Origin: Pseudomonas fluorescens | GTDB lineage: Bacteria; Pseudomonadota; Gammaproteobacteria; Pseudomonadales; Pseudomonadaceae | Length of the DNA stretch: 64,000 nt | Direction of reading: 5' to 3' | Assembly: GCF_003732425.1 (NCBI RefSeq) | Contig: NZ_MOBX01000014.1 | Coordinates: forward strand, 124,001 to 188,000 | Part shown: one piece after another, positions 8,481 to 16,954 of the stretch | How the letters are laid out: the number at the start of each line of letters is the position of its first letter | How positions within the stretch are numbered: the first letter of the stretch is position 1 | Made by a program: the position numbers and the translations under genes | Notes under the pieces: model-generated | What the model was told of the DNA's origin: nothing | Database searches by the model: none | Seen by the model: the letters and a program-made list of their open reading frames with translations, nothing else

Positions 8481-9329
8481 TTAAAGGCTGAGGCGCATCG
8501 ACAGATCCACCGCTTTGACATCCTTGGTCATCGCACCGATCGAGATGTAATCCACCCCGGTTTCGGCAATTGGCAGCAGCGTGCTTTCGTTGATGCCACC
8601 ACTGGCTTCCAGCTTCGCCTTGCCGCCGTTCAGGCGCACGGCTTCGCGCATGTCGTCGAGGCTCAGCTCGTCGAGCATGATGATGTCGGCGCCGGCGGCC
8701 AATGCTTCCTTCAACTCCTGCAGACTTTCCACTTCGACTTCCACCGGTTTGCCCGGCGCAATTTTGTGCGCGGCGGCAATGGCTTGTGGAATGCCACCGC
8801 TGGCGGCGATGTGGTTTTCCTTGATCAGGAACGCGTCGTACAGGCCGATGCGATGGTTGTGGCAGCCACCGCAGGTCACCGCGTATTTCTGCGCCAGACG
8901 CAGGCCCGGCAGAGTCTTGCGGGTGTCGAGCAGTTTGACCTGCGTCGCGGCAACAAAATCAGCCAGGTATTGCGCACGCGTGGCTACGCCGGAAAGCAAC
9001 TGCAAGAAGTTCAGCGCACTGCGTTCCCCGGTCAGCAGTGAACGGGCCGGCCCTTCCAGATGAAACAACGGCTGATTGGGTTTTACCCGCTCGCCATCGA
9101 CCACTTGCCAATGCACCGCGACCCGCGGATCGAGCTGACGAAACACGGCATCAACCCACGCCGTGCCGCAGATGACGGCGGCATCGCGCGTGATGATGGT
9201 GGCTTTGGCCAGACGTTCGGCCGGGATCAGTTGCGCGGTGATGTCGCCGCTGCCGATGTCTTCGAGCAACGCACGGCGCACGTTGGCTTCGATTTCGGCG
9301 GTCAAATCGGCGAGACGTAGATTCGGCAT
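8481..9329 (-). CDS. nadC: Nicotinate-nucleotide pyrophosphorylase (quinolinate phosphoribosyltransferase)
   Basis: Converts quinolinate and PRPP to nicotinate mononucleotide, CO2 and pyrophosphate in de novo NAD synthesis. The 282-aa protein starts MPNLRLADLTAEIEANV; the in-frame extension upstream to 9440 has no family similarity and no ribosome binding site. Motifs seen: LLEDIGSGDITAQ near the N-terminus, LDTRKTLPGLRLAQKYAV around residue 137 (substrate-binding Arg and Lys residues), HNHRIGLYDAFLIKENH, and EASGGI near the C-terminus. In P. aeruginosa nadC also neighbours ampD, ampE and a DUF1631 gene, as here. Confidence 0.96.
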   Translation of the reverse strand: MPNLRLADLTAEIEANVRRALLEDIGSGDITAQLIPAERLAKATIITRDAAVICGTAWVDAVFRQLDPRVAVHWQVVDGERVKPNQPLFHLEGPARSLLTGERSALNFLQLLSGVATRAQYLADFVAATQVKLLDTRKTLPGLRLAQKYAVTCGGCHNHRIGLYDAFLIKENHIAASGGIPQAIAAAHKIAPGKPVEVEVESLQELKEALAAGADIIMLDELSLDDMREAVRLNGGKAKLEASGGINESTLLPIAETGVDYISIGAMTKDVKAVDLSMRLSL

Positions 9330-9561
9330 AACGGGCTCCACAAACAAAGTGGTTCGATTATAGGGGCATGGCGCGAGCCAACCCAAGGCGAGAACGTGCG
9401 CGCTTGCCTGCATCCGGTCGATTTTCTTTGAGCAAACCACGCCGGGACATGGTCACTGAAAGGGCATAGGGGAAACCCTGACGGCTATGGCGTCGGGTAC
9501 AAGTTATGAAAGATAATCCGCCTTGTATTTGACGTCATAGCCTTGACGTCCTGATTGAACT
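9330..9561. other. Divergent intergenic region nadC / DUF1631 gene
   Basis: Contains the promoters of two divergent genes; I see no convincing consensus hexamers. Two TGACGTC blocks occur near 9530 and 9545. Confidence 0.4.
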
Positions 9562-9589
9562 TGTGGGAGCGAGCCGGCTCGCTCCCACA
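9562..9589. repeat. Perfect 28-bp REP palindrome
   Basis: TGTGGGAGCGAGCC directly followed by its exact inverse GGCTCGCTCCCACA. This is the core of the TGTGGGAGCGAGCCTGCTCGCGAA family, here collapsed into a single palindrome without the usual spacer. Confidence 0.9.
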
Positions 9590-9639
9590 GGGGATCCGGG
9601 TTGGCTTGACCGAACGAATCACCGTTTCAGGAGGCTTGG

Positions 9640-11820
9640 ATGCACAACGACGGGAAAGTGGTGCCTTTGCACAAGGGCACTACCGATCAGGCGAATCACT
9701 CGCCGCTCGCCCGCCTGCCTGTGATTCTGCTTCAGGTTCGCGACAAGGCTGCCCAGCAACTGCGCCACGGTTTGCAGGAGCTGTTCGACAACGCTGACGA
9801 CACGCTGTTTGAAATGGCCGACCGGGCGCGCAATGACGTCGAGCAGAACATCTTCTTCGAAGCCATGCGCGACCTGCGCCTCAAGCGCAAAAACATTGAG
9901 CGCGGCTTTCTTGAGCAATTCTTCGAAGCGTTTGTCGGCCTGACGCAATTCGACCCCACGCACAGCACACAGTCCCACACCTTGATGTACGACGAGCTGG
10001 CACCGCGCAGCGACGACATGGAGCGCAGCGTAGCAGTCGAGACCATGGTCGGTCGTGTACTCAAGCGTGACGGCTTCGCCCTCGACCAACTGACCGCGCG
10101 CCTTAACGCGCTGCTCGGCAACACCCTCGACGATCAGCACAACCCGCTCGGCCCGGCGCTGCTCTGCGAGTTCTTCCTGCAGGCCGGACGTAACCTGGGC
10201 GTGGAGATCAAGGTCAAGCTGATCCTGCTCAAACTGTTCGAGCGCTATGTCCTGGCCGACACCGAACAACTGTACGCCGAAGCCAATCAATTGCTGCTTG
10301 CCACCGGTGTGTTGCCGGAGCTGAAGGCCGCCCCGGCGCGGCGTGCGATTGATCGTGCGCTCGCCAATGTGCACAGCGAGGAAAGCGACGACACGCCGCC
10401 CGTCGACGAAGGCGTGCAGGAGGTCTTCGCCGCGTTGCAACAATTGCTTGCGCAGGTGCGCGGCAGTGTTGCGCCGACGCTGGAGTCCAGTGTCGCGGCG
10501 CAACCGATCTCCACGCGCGACCTGCTGCGCCTGCTCTCGCACTTGCAACAATATGTGCCGGCGCTGGCGGCTCAGGATGACTTCGATCTGCGCAATCAGC
10601 TCGAACAGCTGCTGACCCGCGTCAGCGTGAGAAGTGGCAAATCGCGGATCGTCGGCGATGCGGATGAAGACGTGATCAACCTGATCGCCATGGTCTTCGA
10701 TTGCATTCTTGAAGACCGTAATGTGCCGGATTCGCTCAAGGCGCTGATCGCCCGGCTGCAGATCCCGATGCTCAAGGTCGCGGTACTCGACAAGAGCTTC
10801 TTCAGTCGCAGCACCCATCCGGCGCGGCGCCTGCTCAATGAAATCGCCGCGGCGGCCATGGGCTGGGACGATTGCGACGGCGAGGCGCGCGACAGCTTGT
10901 ACCTGCGTATCGAACAAGTGGTGCAGCGCCTGCTGAGCGACTTCGTCGACGATCCGGCGATCTTCTCCGAATTGCTGGCTGATTTTCTCGCCTTCACCAG
11001 CGATGAACGCCGCCGCAGCGAGCTGCTGGAACAGCGCCTGCGTGACGCCGAAGAGGGGCGAGCGAAGAGCGAGCTGGCACGGCGCCGGGTCGAACGGGCG
11101 TTGAATCAAGCGCTGCTGGGCAAGACCCTGCCGCCGACCGTGGTCACCTTCGTCCAGGACGCCTGGAGCAAAGTACTGCTGCTGACCTGTCTCAAGCATG
11201 GCGATCAGTCCGCTGAATGGCAGGCCGATGTGCAAACCATGGAGCAACTGATCTGGAGTGTGCAGCGTCATGACGACGCTGAATCCAGCCTGCGCTTGCT
11301 GGCGCTGGTGCCGGGTCTGCTCAAGTCGCTGCGCGATGGCCTGAGCAGTTCGGCGTTCGATCCATTTGCCACCAGTGAGTTTTTCAGCGAGCTGGAAGGC
11401 CTGCATGTGCGGGTGCTGGAGCGCTCCGACCAGGCCGGTCAGGCTTTGCCCATGGTCGAGGTGTCGCAACAGATCGTCCTGCAAACTGCTGATGAGGGCA
11501 GTGCGGCGTTGATGTCGGTACGCCTGCCCCATGACGCCGCCGGTCTGCGCCAGGTCGAACAACTGCGGCTGGGCAATTGGGTGGTGTTTCAGGAAGACGA
11601 TGAACACAGCCTGCGCTGCAAACTTGCGGCCATCATCGAAGCCACTGGCAAGTATGTATTTGTCGATCGCACCGGCATGAAAGTCCTGGAGCGCAGCCGC
11701 ATCGCACTGGCCGAGGAATTCCAGCGTGGGACGGTGCGTGCGCTGGACGATACCTTGCTGTTCGACCGCGCGCTCGAATCGGTGCTGGGCAATCTGCGGC
11801 GACTCAATCGCGCCAAGTGA
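9640..11820 (+). CDS. DUF1631 family protein
   Basis: 726-aa cytoplasmic protein, no signal or clear membrane segment, largely helical and acidic. It matches the P. aeruginosa PA4523-type DUF1631 family in length and neighbours (nadC on one side, ampD on the other). The last 110 residues (LRLGNWVVFQEDDEHSLRCK...YVFVDRTGMKVLE) read like a small beta-barrel that could be PilZ-like; this is inference only, and I do not see the RxxxR and D/NxSxxG pair needed to claim cyclic-di-GMP binding. An AGGAGG Shine-Dalgarno precedes the ATG. The cellular role is unknown. Confidence 0.85.
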   Translation: MHNDGKVVPLHKGTTDQANHSPLARLPVILLQVRDKAAQQLRHGLQELFDNADDTLFEMADRARNDVEQNIFFEAMRDLRLKRKNIERGFLEQFFEAFVGLTQFDPTHSTQSHTLMYDELAPRSDDMERSVAVETMVGRVLKRDGFALDQLTARLNALLGNTLDDQHNPLGPALLCEFFLQAGRNLGVEIKVKLILLKLFERYVLADTEQLYAEANQLLLATGVLPELKAAPARRAIDRALANVHSEESDDTPPVDEGVQEVFAALQQLLAQVRGSVAPTLESSVAAQPISTRDLLRLLSHLQQYVPALAAQDDFDLRNQLEQLLTRVSVRSGKSRIVGDADEDVINLIAMVFDCILEDRNVPDSLKALIARLQIPMLKVAVLDKSFFSRSTHPARRLLNEIAAAAMGWDDCDGEARDSLYLRIEQVVQRLLSDFVDDPAIFSELLADFLAFTSDERRRSELLEQRLRDAEEGRAKSELARRRVERALNQALLGKTLPPTVVTFVQDAWSKVLLLTCLKHGDQSAEWQADVQTMEQLIWSVQRHDDAESSLRLLALVPGLLKSLRDGLSSSAFDPFATSEFFSELEGLHVRVLERSDQAGQALPMVEVSQQIVLQTADEGSAALMSVRLPHDAAGLRQVEQLRLGNWVVFQEDDEHSLRCKLAAIIEATGKYVFVDRTGMKVLERSRIALAEEFQRGTVRALDDTLLFDRALESVLGNLRRLNRAK

Positions 11821-11884
11821 TCGCGCGCGGGGGGCCGATCACGGCATACTGGGCGCCAACACAGTCGGCGTTGAAGGAATCGGT

Positions 11885-12445
11885 ATGCAGTTGGATCCCG
11901 CTAGCGGGTGGTGTCACGGGGTGCAGGTCTGCCCATCGCCCAACTTCAATGAACGCCCGGCGGGCGAAATTTCCCTGTTGGTGATCCACAACATCAGCCT
12001 GCCACCGGCGCAGTTCGCCACGGGCAAGGTGCAGGAGTTTTTCCAGAATCGTCTGGATGTCACCGAACACCCCTACTTTGCAGGGATTGCTGACTTGCGC
12101 GTCTCGGCGCATTTTCTGATTGAACGTGACGGCAAGGTCACCCAGTTTGTCTCCTGTCTTGAGCGGGCGTGGCATGCCGGCGTGTCGGTCTTCGAAGGAA
12201 GGGAAACCTGTAACGATTTTTCCGTGGGCATCGAACTGGAAGGCACCGATGATCTGCCGTTCACCGATGCGCAATATCACGCGTTGACGGCGTTGACCCG
12301 CCAGTTGCAAAGCGCATTTCCGGCCATCACCGGCGCCCGCATCTGTGGGCACAGCGACATAGCACCCGGGCGTAAGACCGATCCTGGCCCGGCATTCGAC
12401 TGGGCGCGTTACCGCGCGGCCCTGGCACAAGAGGAAGGACAATGA
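11885..12445 (+). CDS. ampD: 1,6-anhydro-N-acetylmuramyl-L-alanine amidase AmpD
   Basis: Cytoplasmic zinc amidase that removes the stem peptide from anhydro-muropeptides during cell-wall recycling; loss derepresses AmpC beta-lactamase in pseudomonads. The 186-aa protein starts at ATG 11885 (MQLDPASGWCHGVQVCPSPNF), the family's normal N-terminus. Putative zinc ligands are His35 in VIHNIS, a His in GHSDIAPGRKTDPG and the Asp of KTDPG; SVGIELEG carries the conserved Glu. The downstream ampE start overlaps the stop by four bases (ATGA), so the pair is translationally coupled. Confidence 0.96.
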   Translation: MQLDPASGWCHGVQVCPSPNFNERPAGEISLLVIHNISLPPAQFATGKVQEFFQNRLDVTEHPYFAGIADLRVSAHFLIERDGKVTQFVSCLERAWHAGVSVFEGRETCNDFSVGIELEGTDDLPFTDAQYHALTALTRQLQSAFPAITGARICGHSDIAPGRKTDPGPAFDWARYRAALAQEEGQ

Positions 12446-13281
12446 GTTTTCTGGTGTTACTGCTGGCGCTGTGGATCGAGAAGTTTTCGGCCCTGCGTCA
12501 TCGGGTTCAACGCGACGGCGGATGGATCCGCGAACTGAACAAGCTTGAAACCAGCACGCGCCTGGCCAAACGGCCCTGGCTGGTGCTGACGATTCTGGTG
12601 CTGTTTCCGGTGGCGCTGCTGGCGTTATTGCTATTGGTGCTGGAGCCGGTGGCCTACGGCTTGCTGGCATTGCCAGTGCATTTGCTGGTGGTGATTTACA
12701 GTCTGGGGCGCGGCGATTTGCTCGGCGGTCTCGGGCCGTTCCGTGATGCCTGGCGGCGTGAAGATCTGCAAGCTGCGGCGCATGTGGCCAAGCGCGATCT
12801 GGATATCTGCGCCGACAGCGGCGAGCAGTTGCTTGAAAGCGTGCAGGGGCATCTGCTGTGGCAGGCCTATCAAAGCTTTTTTGCGGTGATCTTCTGGTAT
12901 TTCGTGCTCGGCCCGGTGGCGGCGTTGGCGTATCGCCTGTTGGCGCTGGCGCAAGAACACGGCCAGAACCCGGCACTGGTCGAGCGCGCCGCGCAACTGC
13001 GGCATGCCTTTGACTGGCTGCCGGTGCGCTTGTTGGCCGCGAGTCTGGCGCTGGTCGGCAACTTTGTCGCGGTCAGTCGGGTGATGCTGCATGAGCTGCT
13101 CAACTGGAACATCAGCGCTGCGCAACTGATCAACCGGGTCGGTCTGGCGGCGGGGGAGGTTCCACCTCCGGTGGTCGGGCCGGACGGCATCAACACCCTC
13201 GATTGCCTGTGGGAATTGCTGCTGCGCGCGGCGGTGCTGTGGTATGCCGGTTTTGCCCTGTGGACAGTCTTGATCCACTGA
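12442..13281 (+). CDS. ampE: Regulatory signalling modulator protein AmpE
   Basis: Inner-membrane protein (279 aa) of the ampDE operon, related to the CobD/CbiB-like fold; proposed to act with AmpD in beta-lactamase induction, exact activity unknown. Hydrophobic spans are evident at about residues 50-90, 147-170 and 195-215 and at the C-terminus (LLRAAVLWYAGFALWTVLIH). N-terminal MSFLVLLLALWIEKFSALR is typical. Start overlaps ampD by four bases. Confidence 0.94.
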   Translation: MSFLVLLLALWIEKFSALRHRVQRDGGWIRELNKLETSTRLAKRPWLVLTILVLFPVALLALLLLVLEPVAYGLLALPVHLLVVIYSLGRGDLLGGLGPFRDAWRREDLQAAAHVAKRDLDICADSGEQLLESVQGHLLWQAYQSFFAVIFWYFVLGPVAALAYRLLALAQEHGQNPALVERAAQLRHAFDWLPVRLLAASLALVGNFVAVSRVMLHELLNWNISAAQLINRVGLAAGEVPPPVVGPDGINTLDCLWELLLRAAVLWYAGFALWTVLIH

Positions 13282-13304
13282 TTTCATTGATTTAAAGAAA
13301 AATC

Positions 13305-13384
13305 AAAAGATCGCAGCCTGCGGCAGCTCCTACACGGGGATTGTGTGTTTCCTGTAGGAGCTGCCGCAGGCTGCGATCTTTTTT
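13305..13384. repeat. REP-type doublet, GATCGCAG/CTGCGATC family
   Basis: Inverted pair of AGATCGCAGCCTGCGGCAGC and its complement, about 25 bp apart, immediately after ampE. It probably also acts as the transcript end of ampDE, as the 3' arm is followed by TTTTTT. Confidence 0.9.
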
Positions 13385-13483
13385 GTCGTTAACCTTAAGT
13401 TACAAAACCTCCCTCCGATTTGAGCTATACAGAGATGGCGCTCGATAGTGGCTATCTGCTGTCGTCCCGCGCCTGCCAATAAA

Positions 13484-13504
13484 AACAAGAAAAACCAAGG
13501 GAGA
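13484..13504 (+). promoter_or_regulatory. Candidate Hfq/Crc A-rich motif at the chemoreceptor ribosome binding site
   Basis: AACAAGAA (13484-13491) fits the AANAANAA motif that Hfq-Crc binds in Pseudomonas catabolite repression; it lies a few bases before the AAGGGAGA Shine-Dalgarno (13497-13504) of the GTG start at 13511. Motif seen; function inferred. Confidence 0.4.
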
Positions 13505-13510
13505 CTTCCA

Positions 13511-15541
13511 GTGAAGAGCTTGCTCTATCCCGCCGTCTCGCTGATGAACCGTCTGAGCTTCGGCATGAAGTTCAGCCTGATCAGCGTGCTGTTTCTGGTG
13601 CCGATGCTGGTGACCAATTTCTATCTGGTGCGCGATTCCTATCGCGAATTCCAAGGCACTCGGGTCGAGCTGCAAAGCCTTGATCTGCTGGGCAGCAGCC
13701 TGGCCCTGCGCCGGGATCTGGAAACCCTCAACAACCTTGTACAGATCAACGTTACCCTTGGCCAGTCAGGCAAGGCCGACAACGTCGAGGCGCAGATCAC
13801 CACCCTTGAGCAAGCGGTGTTGGCGCGCTTGCAAGGGCTGACAGCGATGACCGACGATCCCGAGCAGATTCAGGTTTTCGACGGAAAACGCGATGAAATG
13901 ATCGACGCGTTCAAGGCCCAGCAAGTGGAAAACTCGCTGCAAAGCAAAAGCGCGTTGATCGGCAAATTACTCGCCAGTGCGCAGATTTTCAGCCAGATCA
14001 TCACCAGTCAGGCCGGACTGAGCCGCGATAACCAGAGCGACATCCGTCAGCTCAGCGAGCTGGTCACGTTGGTCACACCGACCGTCACGCAAACCCTCGG
14101 CGAAGGCCGGGCGATGGGCTCGTATTCACTGGGCCAGGGTTTTCTCAACAGTTCGTCGAGCACCCGTTTTGATGAGTTGCTGGTGCAGATCGAAAAACTG
14201 CAGGCCGAGTACGCTCTGAAATTGCAGGACGCCCTTGGCTCCAGCAAAGCCGCGCGGGATACCCTCAGCGCGGCGGCTGACAGCAGCAAGGCCTCGCTGA
14301 AACAGGCCAGCGAACTGTTCGAAGAGCAGGTGGTGATGGCCGATACCCTCGATGCGCCGTGGCAGGCGTTTTACGATCAGGTCACCGCGCTGATCGACAG
14401 GACTTACCAGCTCAACGAAGCCACGCTGACATTCCTCGACACCCAATTGCAGCAACGTCTGGCGCAGAACCGCACGCATATGGTCCTGCAGGCTGTGGCG
14501 CTGTCGGTGGTGTTCGTGCTGATTTTCTATCTCTACGGCGGTTTCTACGCCTCGACCCGCACCACGCTGAAACGCCTCGGGGCGATGATGGACAAGGTCG
14601 CGGCCGGCGACATGACCGTCAACTTCAAGGCCAACAGCCGCGACGAGCTGGGCGAGTTGGGCGAAGTGTTCAATGGCACGGTGAGGAAGATTCACGACTT
14701 GATCGAGCGCGTAGGTCAGACCGTCGCCGAGGTCGAACGTCAGGCCGGGCAGGTCGAGAACGTCTCCGCGCAGAGCAATCAGGCGGTAGCGGGGCAACGC
14801 ACGCAGATCGAGCAAGTGGCAACGGCGATGAACCAGATGTCGGCCACCTCGCTGGAAGTGGCGCGCAGTGCAGCGGCAGCGGTGAGCAGTGCCCACAGCG
14901 TCAATGACGAGACCATTAATGGTCGTGGCCTGGTCGAGTCGCAGCAGGGCAGCATTGCCGCACTGGCCAGCGAGATCGACCAGTCGGTGTTGGTGATCAA
15001 CCAGTTGGCCAGCGACAGTCAGTCGATCAGCCGCGTACTGGAAGTGATCAAAAGCATTGCCGAACAAACCAACCTGCTGGCGCTCAACGCTGCGATTGAA
15101 GCGGCGCGTGCCGGCGAGCAGGGACGCGGTTTTGCCGTGGTCGCCGACGAAGTGCGCACGCTGGCCAAACGCACTCAGCAATCAACTGAAGAAATCGAAC
15201 AGATGATCGCCAAGCTGCACGGCGGCGTCGGCGCTGCGGTGAAAGCCATGGGCGTCAGCCATCAGATGGCCAATGGCACGGTCGGGCAATCGGAAAAGGT
15301 CCAGCAGGCGCTGGAAAACATCCTCGGTGCGGTCGGTATGATCGTCGATCAGAACCAGCAGATCGCTGCGGCAGTTGAACAGCAAACGGCGGTGGCCCAC
15401 GACATCGATCAGAACATCGTCGAGATCAACCGCGCCGGCGAGCGCACGGCGCAAGGTGCGCACCAGACCGAAGATGCCAGCCGGGCGCTGTCAGCCCAAG
15501 TGGTAGAGCTTAAACAGCTGATCAGCGCCTTCCGCGTCTGA
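13511..15541 (+). CDS. Methyl-accepting chemotaxis protein
   Basis: 676-aa chemoreceptor. GTG 13511 is chosen because AAGGGAGA lies 6 bases upstream; an ATG at 13448 in frame adds residues with no signal-like character. TM1 spans about residues 21-40, then comes a periplasmic, mostly helical sensor of about 280 residues (a size compatible with a helical bimodular domain), TM2 about 323-343, HAMP, and a cytoplasmic signalling domain with the hairpin tip EQTNLLALNAAIEAARAGEQGRGFAVVADEVRTLA at about 517-550. No C-terminal CheR-tethering pentapeptide is seen. It corresponds by position to P. aeruginosa PA4520; the ligand is unknown. Confidence 0.94.
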   Translation: MKSLLYPAVSLMNRLSFGMKFSLISVLFLVPMLVTNFYLVRDSYREFQGTRVELQSLDLLGSSLALRRDLETLNNLVQINVTLGQSGKADNVEAQITTLEQAVLARLQGLTAMTDDPEQIQVFDGKRDEMIDAFKAQQVENSLQSKSALIGKLLASAQIFSQIITSQAGLSRDNQSDIRQLSELVTLVTPTVTQTLGEGRAMGSYSLGQGFLNSSSSTRFDELLVQIEKLQAEYALKLQDALGSSKAARDTLSAAADSSKASLKQASELFEEQVVMADTLDAPWQAFYDQVTALIDRTYQLNEATLTFLDTQLQQRLAQNRTHMVLQAVALSVVFVLIFYLYGGFYASTRTTLKRLGAMMDKVAAGDMTVNFKANSRDELGELGEVFNGTVRKIHDLIERVGQTVAEVERQAGQVENVSAQSNQAVAGQRTQIEQVATAMNQMSATSLEVARSAAAAVSSAHSVNDETINGRGLVESQQGSIAALASEIDQSVLVINQLASDSQSISRVLEVIKSIAEQTNLLALNAAIEAARAGEQGRGFAVVADEVRTLAKRTQQSTEEIEQMIAKLHGGVGAAVKAMGVSHQMANGTVGQSEKVQQALENILGAVGMIVDQNQQIAAAVEQQTAVAHDIDQNIVEINRAGERTAQGAHQTEDASRALSAQVVELKQLISAFRV

Positions 15542-15554
15542 GTCGTCACACACC

Positions 15555-15643
15555 TGTGGGAGCGAGCCTGCTTGCGAATCTAATCTGTCAGTGACGTCGC
15601 TGCCACCTGACACACCGCTTTCGCGAGCAGGCTAGCTCCCACC
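15555..15643. repeat. REPIN, TGTGGGAGCGAGCCTGCT family
   Basis: Inverted pair TGTGGGAGCGAGCCTGCT...AGCAGGCTAGCTCCCAC with the conserved inner spacer (ATCTGTCAGTGAC...CACACCGCTTT). Lies after the chemoreceptor gene. Confidence 0.9.
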
Positions 15644-15784
15644 GGGTTCTGGGTTTTGTCAGAATTTTTTGTAGTACTTTTTCACTTCAGACCGTAAGCC
15701 CAATCCTGTTTCTCGCCGTGTTCTGGCGTTTACCCAGCAATGAGCCAGTATCCATGCTCAACGTTAGCGTAGAGGAGGCCGCTC

Positions 15785-16174
15785 ATGTCTGCCGCGACTC
15801 TTGGAGTCCAGGGGCGCTGTGCTCATTGCCAGACCACGCAGCTGCTCAAACCGTGGCAACTCAATGCCATCTCGATCAATGAACCGTTCACCTGCGAGCA
15901 TTGCCAGAAAGCGCTGGAGCTGCGTTGCCCGCAACAGATCAAGCGCTTCAAGTCCCTCGACTCGCTGGCGCTGCTGCGCTTCAGCGCTTCGTTGACGGTG
16001 TGCACCGCGCTGCTGGTGGCGTTGGTGATGGAATGGCTGGGACTGCTTAGCGTCACCGAGCAACTGAACGCGTCACTGATCACGATTTTCTTGTACTTCG
16101 TGGTCGTCCGTTACGCGCGTCAGCGTCGGCATATGACGCTGATTCTGGAGGCCGCCAAGGCTTACGCCGACTGA
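15785..16174 (+). CDS. Zinc-ribbon plus two-transmembrane-helix hypothetical protein
   Basis: 129-aa protein. Residues 12-15 (CAHC) and 38-41 (CEHC) form a CxxC...CxxC zinc-ribbon pattern, with another Cys at 49. Two hydrophobic helices follow (about 65-86, ASLTVCTALLVALVMEWLGLL, and 92-110, ASLITIFLYFVVVRYA), so it is probably an inner-membrane protein with a cytoplasmic metal-binding head. GGAGG lies 6 bases before the ATG. Its stop codon directly abuts the stop of the convergent TatD-family gene. Function unknown. Confidence 0.85.
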   Translation: MSAATLGVQGRCAHCQTTQLLKPWQLNAISINEPFTCEHCQKALELRCPQQIKRFKSLDSLALLRFSASLTVCTALLVALVMEWLGLLSVTEQLNASLITIFLYFVVVRYARQRRHMTLILEAAKAYAD

Positions 16175-16951
16175 TTACCAGCCGAACACTTCGCAGCTGT
16201 TGGCGGTACTGGCCGTGGCCAGTTGCTGCGGGGTGATCTTCATCAGCTCGGCCAACGCCGCGCAGATCGCCGGCAAGTGCGCCGGGCTGTTGCGCTGGCC
16301 GGGAAACATGACAGGTGCCATGTCCGGTGAATCGGTTTCCAGCACGATCGAATCCAGCGGCAGTTCCGCCAGCACCCGATGCATGCGCAACGCTTGCGGC
16401 CAGGTCGGTGCGCCGCCGAGGCCCAGTTTGAAACCGAGTTTGATGTACTCCCGCGCTTCTTCACGGCTACCGGCGAAGGCATGGATGATCCCTGCGCGTT
16501 TGAGCTTGAAGCGCTTGAGCGTCGCGATCACTGCCGCGTGGCTGCGGCGCACATGGATCAGCGCTGGCAAATGGAAGTCTGCGGCCAGTTGCAGTTGCGC
16601 CTCGAACAGCGTCTGTTGCCGCTCGCGGTCGAGGGTTTCGATGAAGTAATCCAGACCAATCTCGCCCACCGCACACAATTGTCGATGACCGCGCAATCGC
16701 GTCAGCCAATCACCGAGTGCCGATAAATCTTCAGGACGATGCTGATCGAGATAGACCGGATGCAATCCAAGCGCCGCGTATAAATCGGCATCGCTCTGCA
16801 CCAGATCCCAGACCCGTTGCCAGTTACCTTCATAGACGCCCAACACCACCATCCGCCGCACCCCGAGGGCGCGGCTTTCGGCGAGCAACGCCGAGCGATC
16901 GGCGTCGAAGTCGGGGAAGTCGAGGTGGGTGTGGCTGTCGATCAGCTCCAC
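16175..16951 (-). CDS. TatD family metal-dependent hydrolase
   Basis: 258-aa TIM-barrel hydrolase of the TatD/YcfH/YjjV group; members are metal-dependent DNases or phosphoesterases. Metal ligands visible: SHTHLD at residues 6-11, GEIGLDY (Glu), IHVRRSH, IIHAFAGS, and ETDSPDM near the C-terminus. It starts three bases after fruR ends, so fruR and this gene form one transcript; the linkage next to fru genes is conserved in pseudomonads as far as I recall. It is closer to YjjV than to TatD itself. Confidence 0.9.
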   Translation of the reverse strand: MELIDSHTHLDFPDFDADRSALLAESRALGVRRMVVLGVYEGNWQRVWDLVQSDADLYAALGLHPVYLDQHRPEDLSALGDWLTRLRGHRQLCAVGEIGLDYFIETLDRERQQTLFEAQLQLAADFHLPALIHVRRSHAAVIATLKRFKLKRAGIIHAFAGSREEAREYIKLGFKLGLGGAPTWPQALRMHRVLAELPLDSIVLETDSPDMAPVMFPGQRNSPAHLPAICAALAELMKITPQQLATASTANSCEVFGW

Positions 16952-16954
16952 GGC

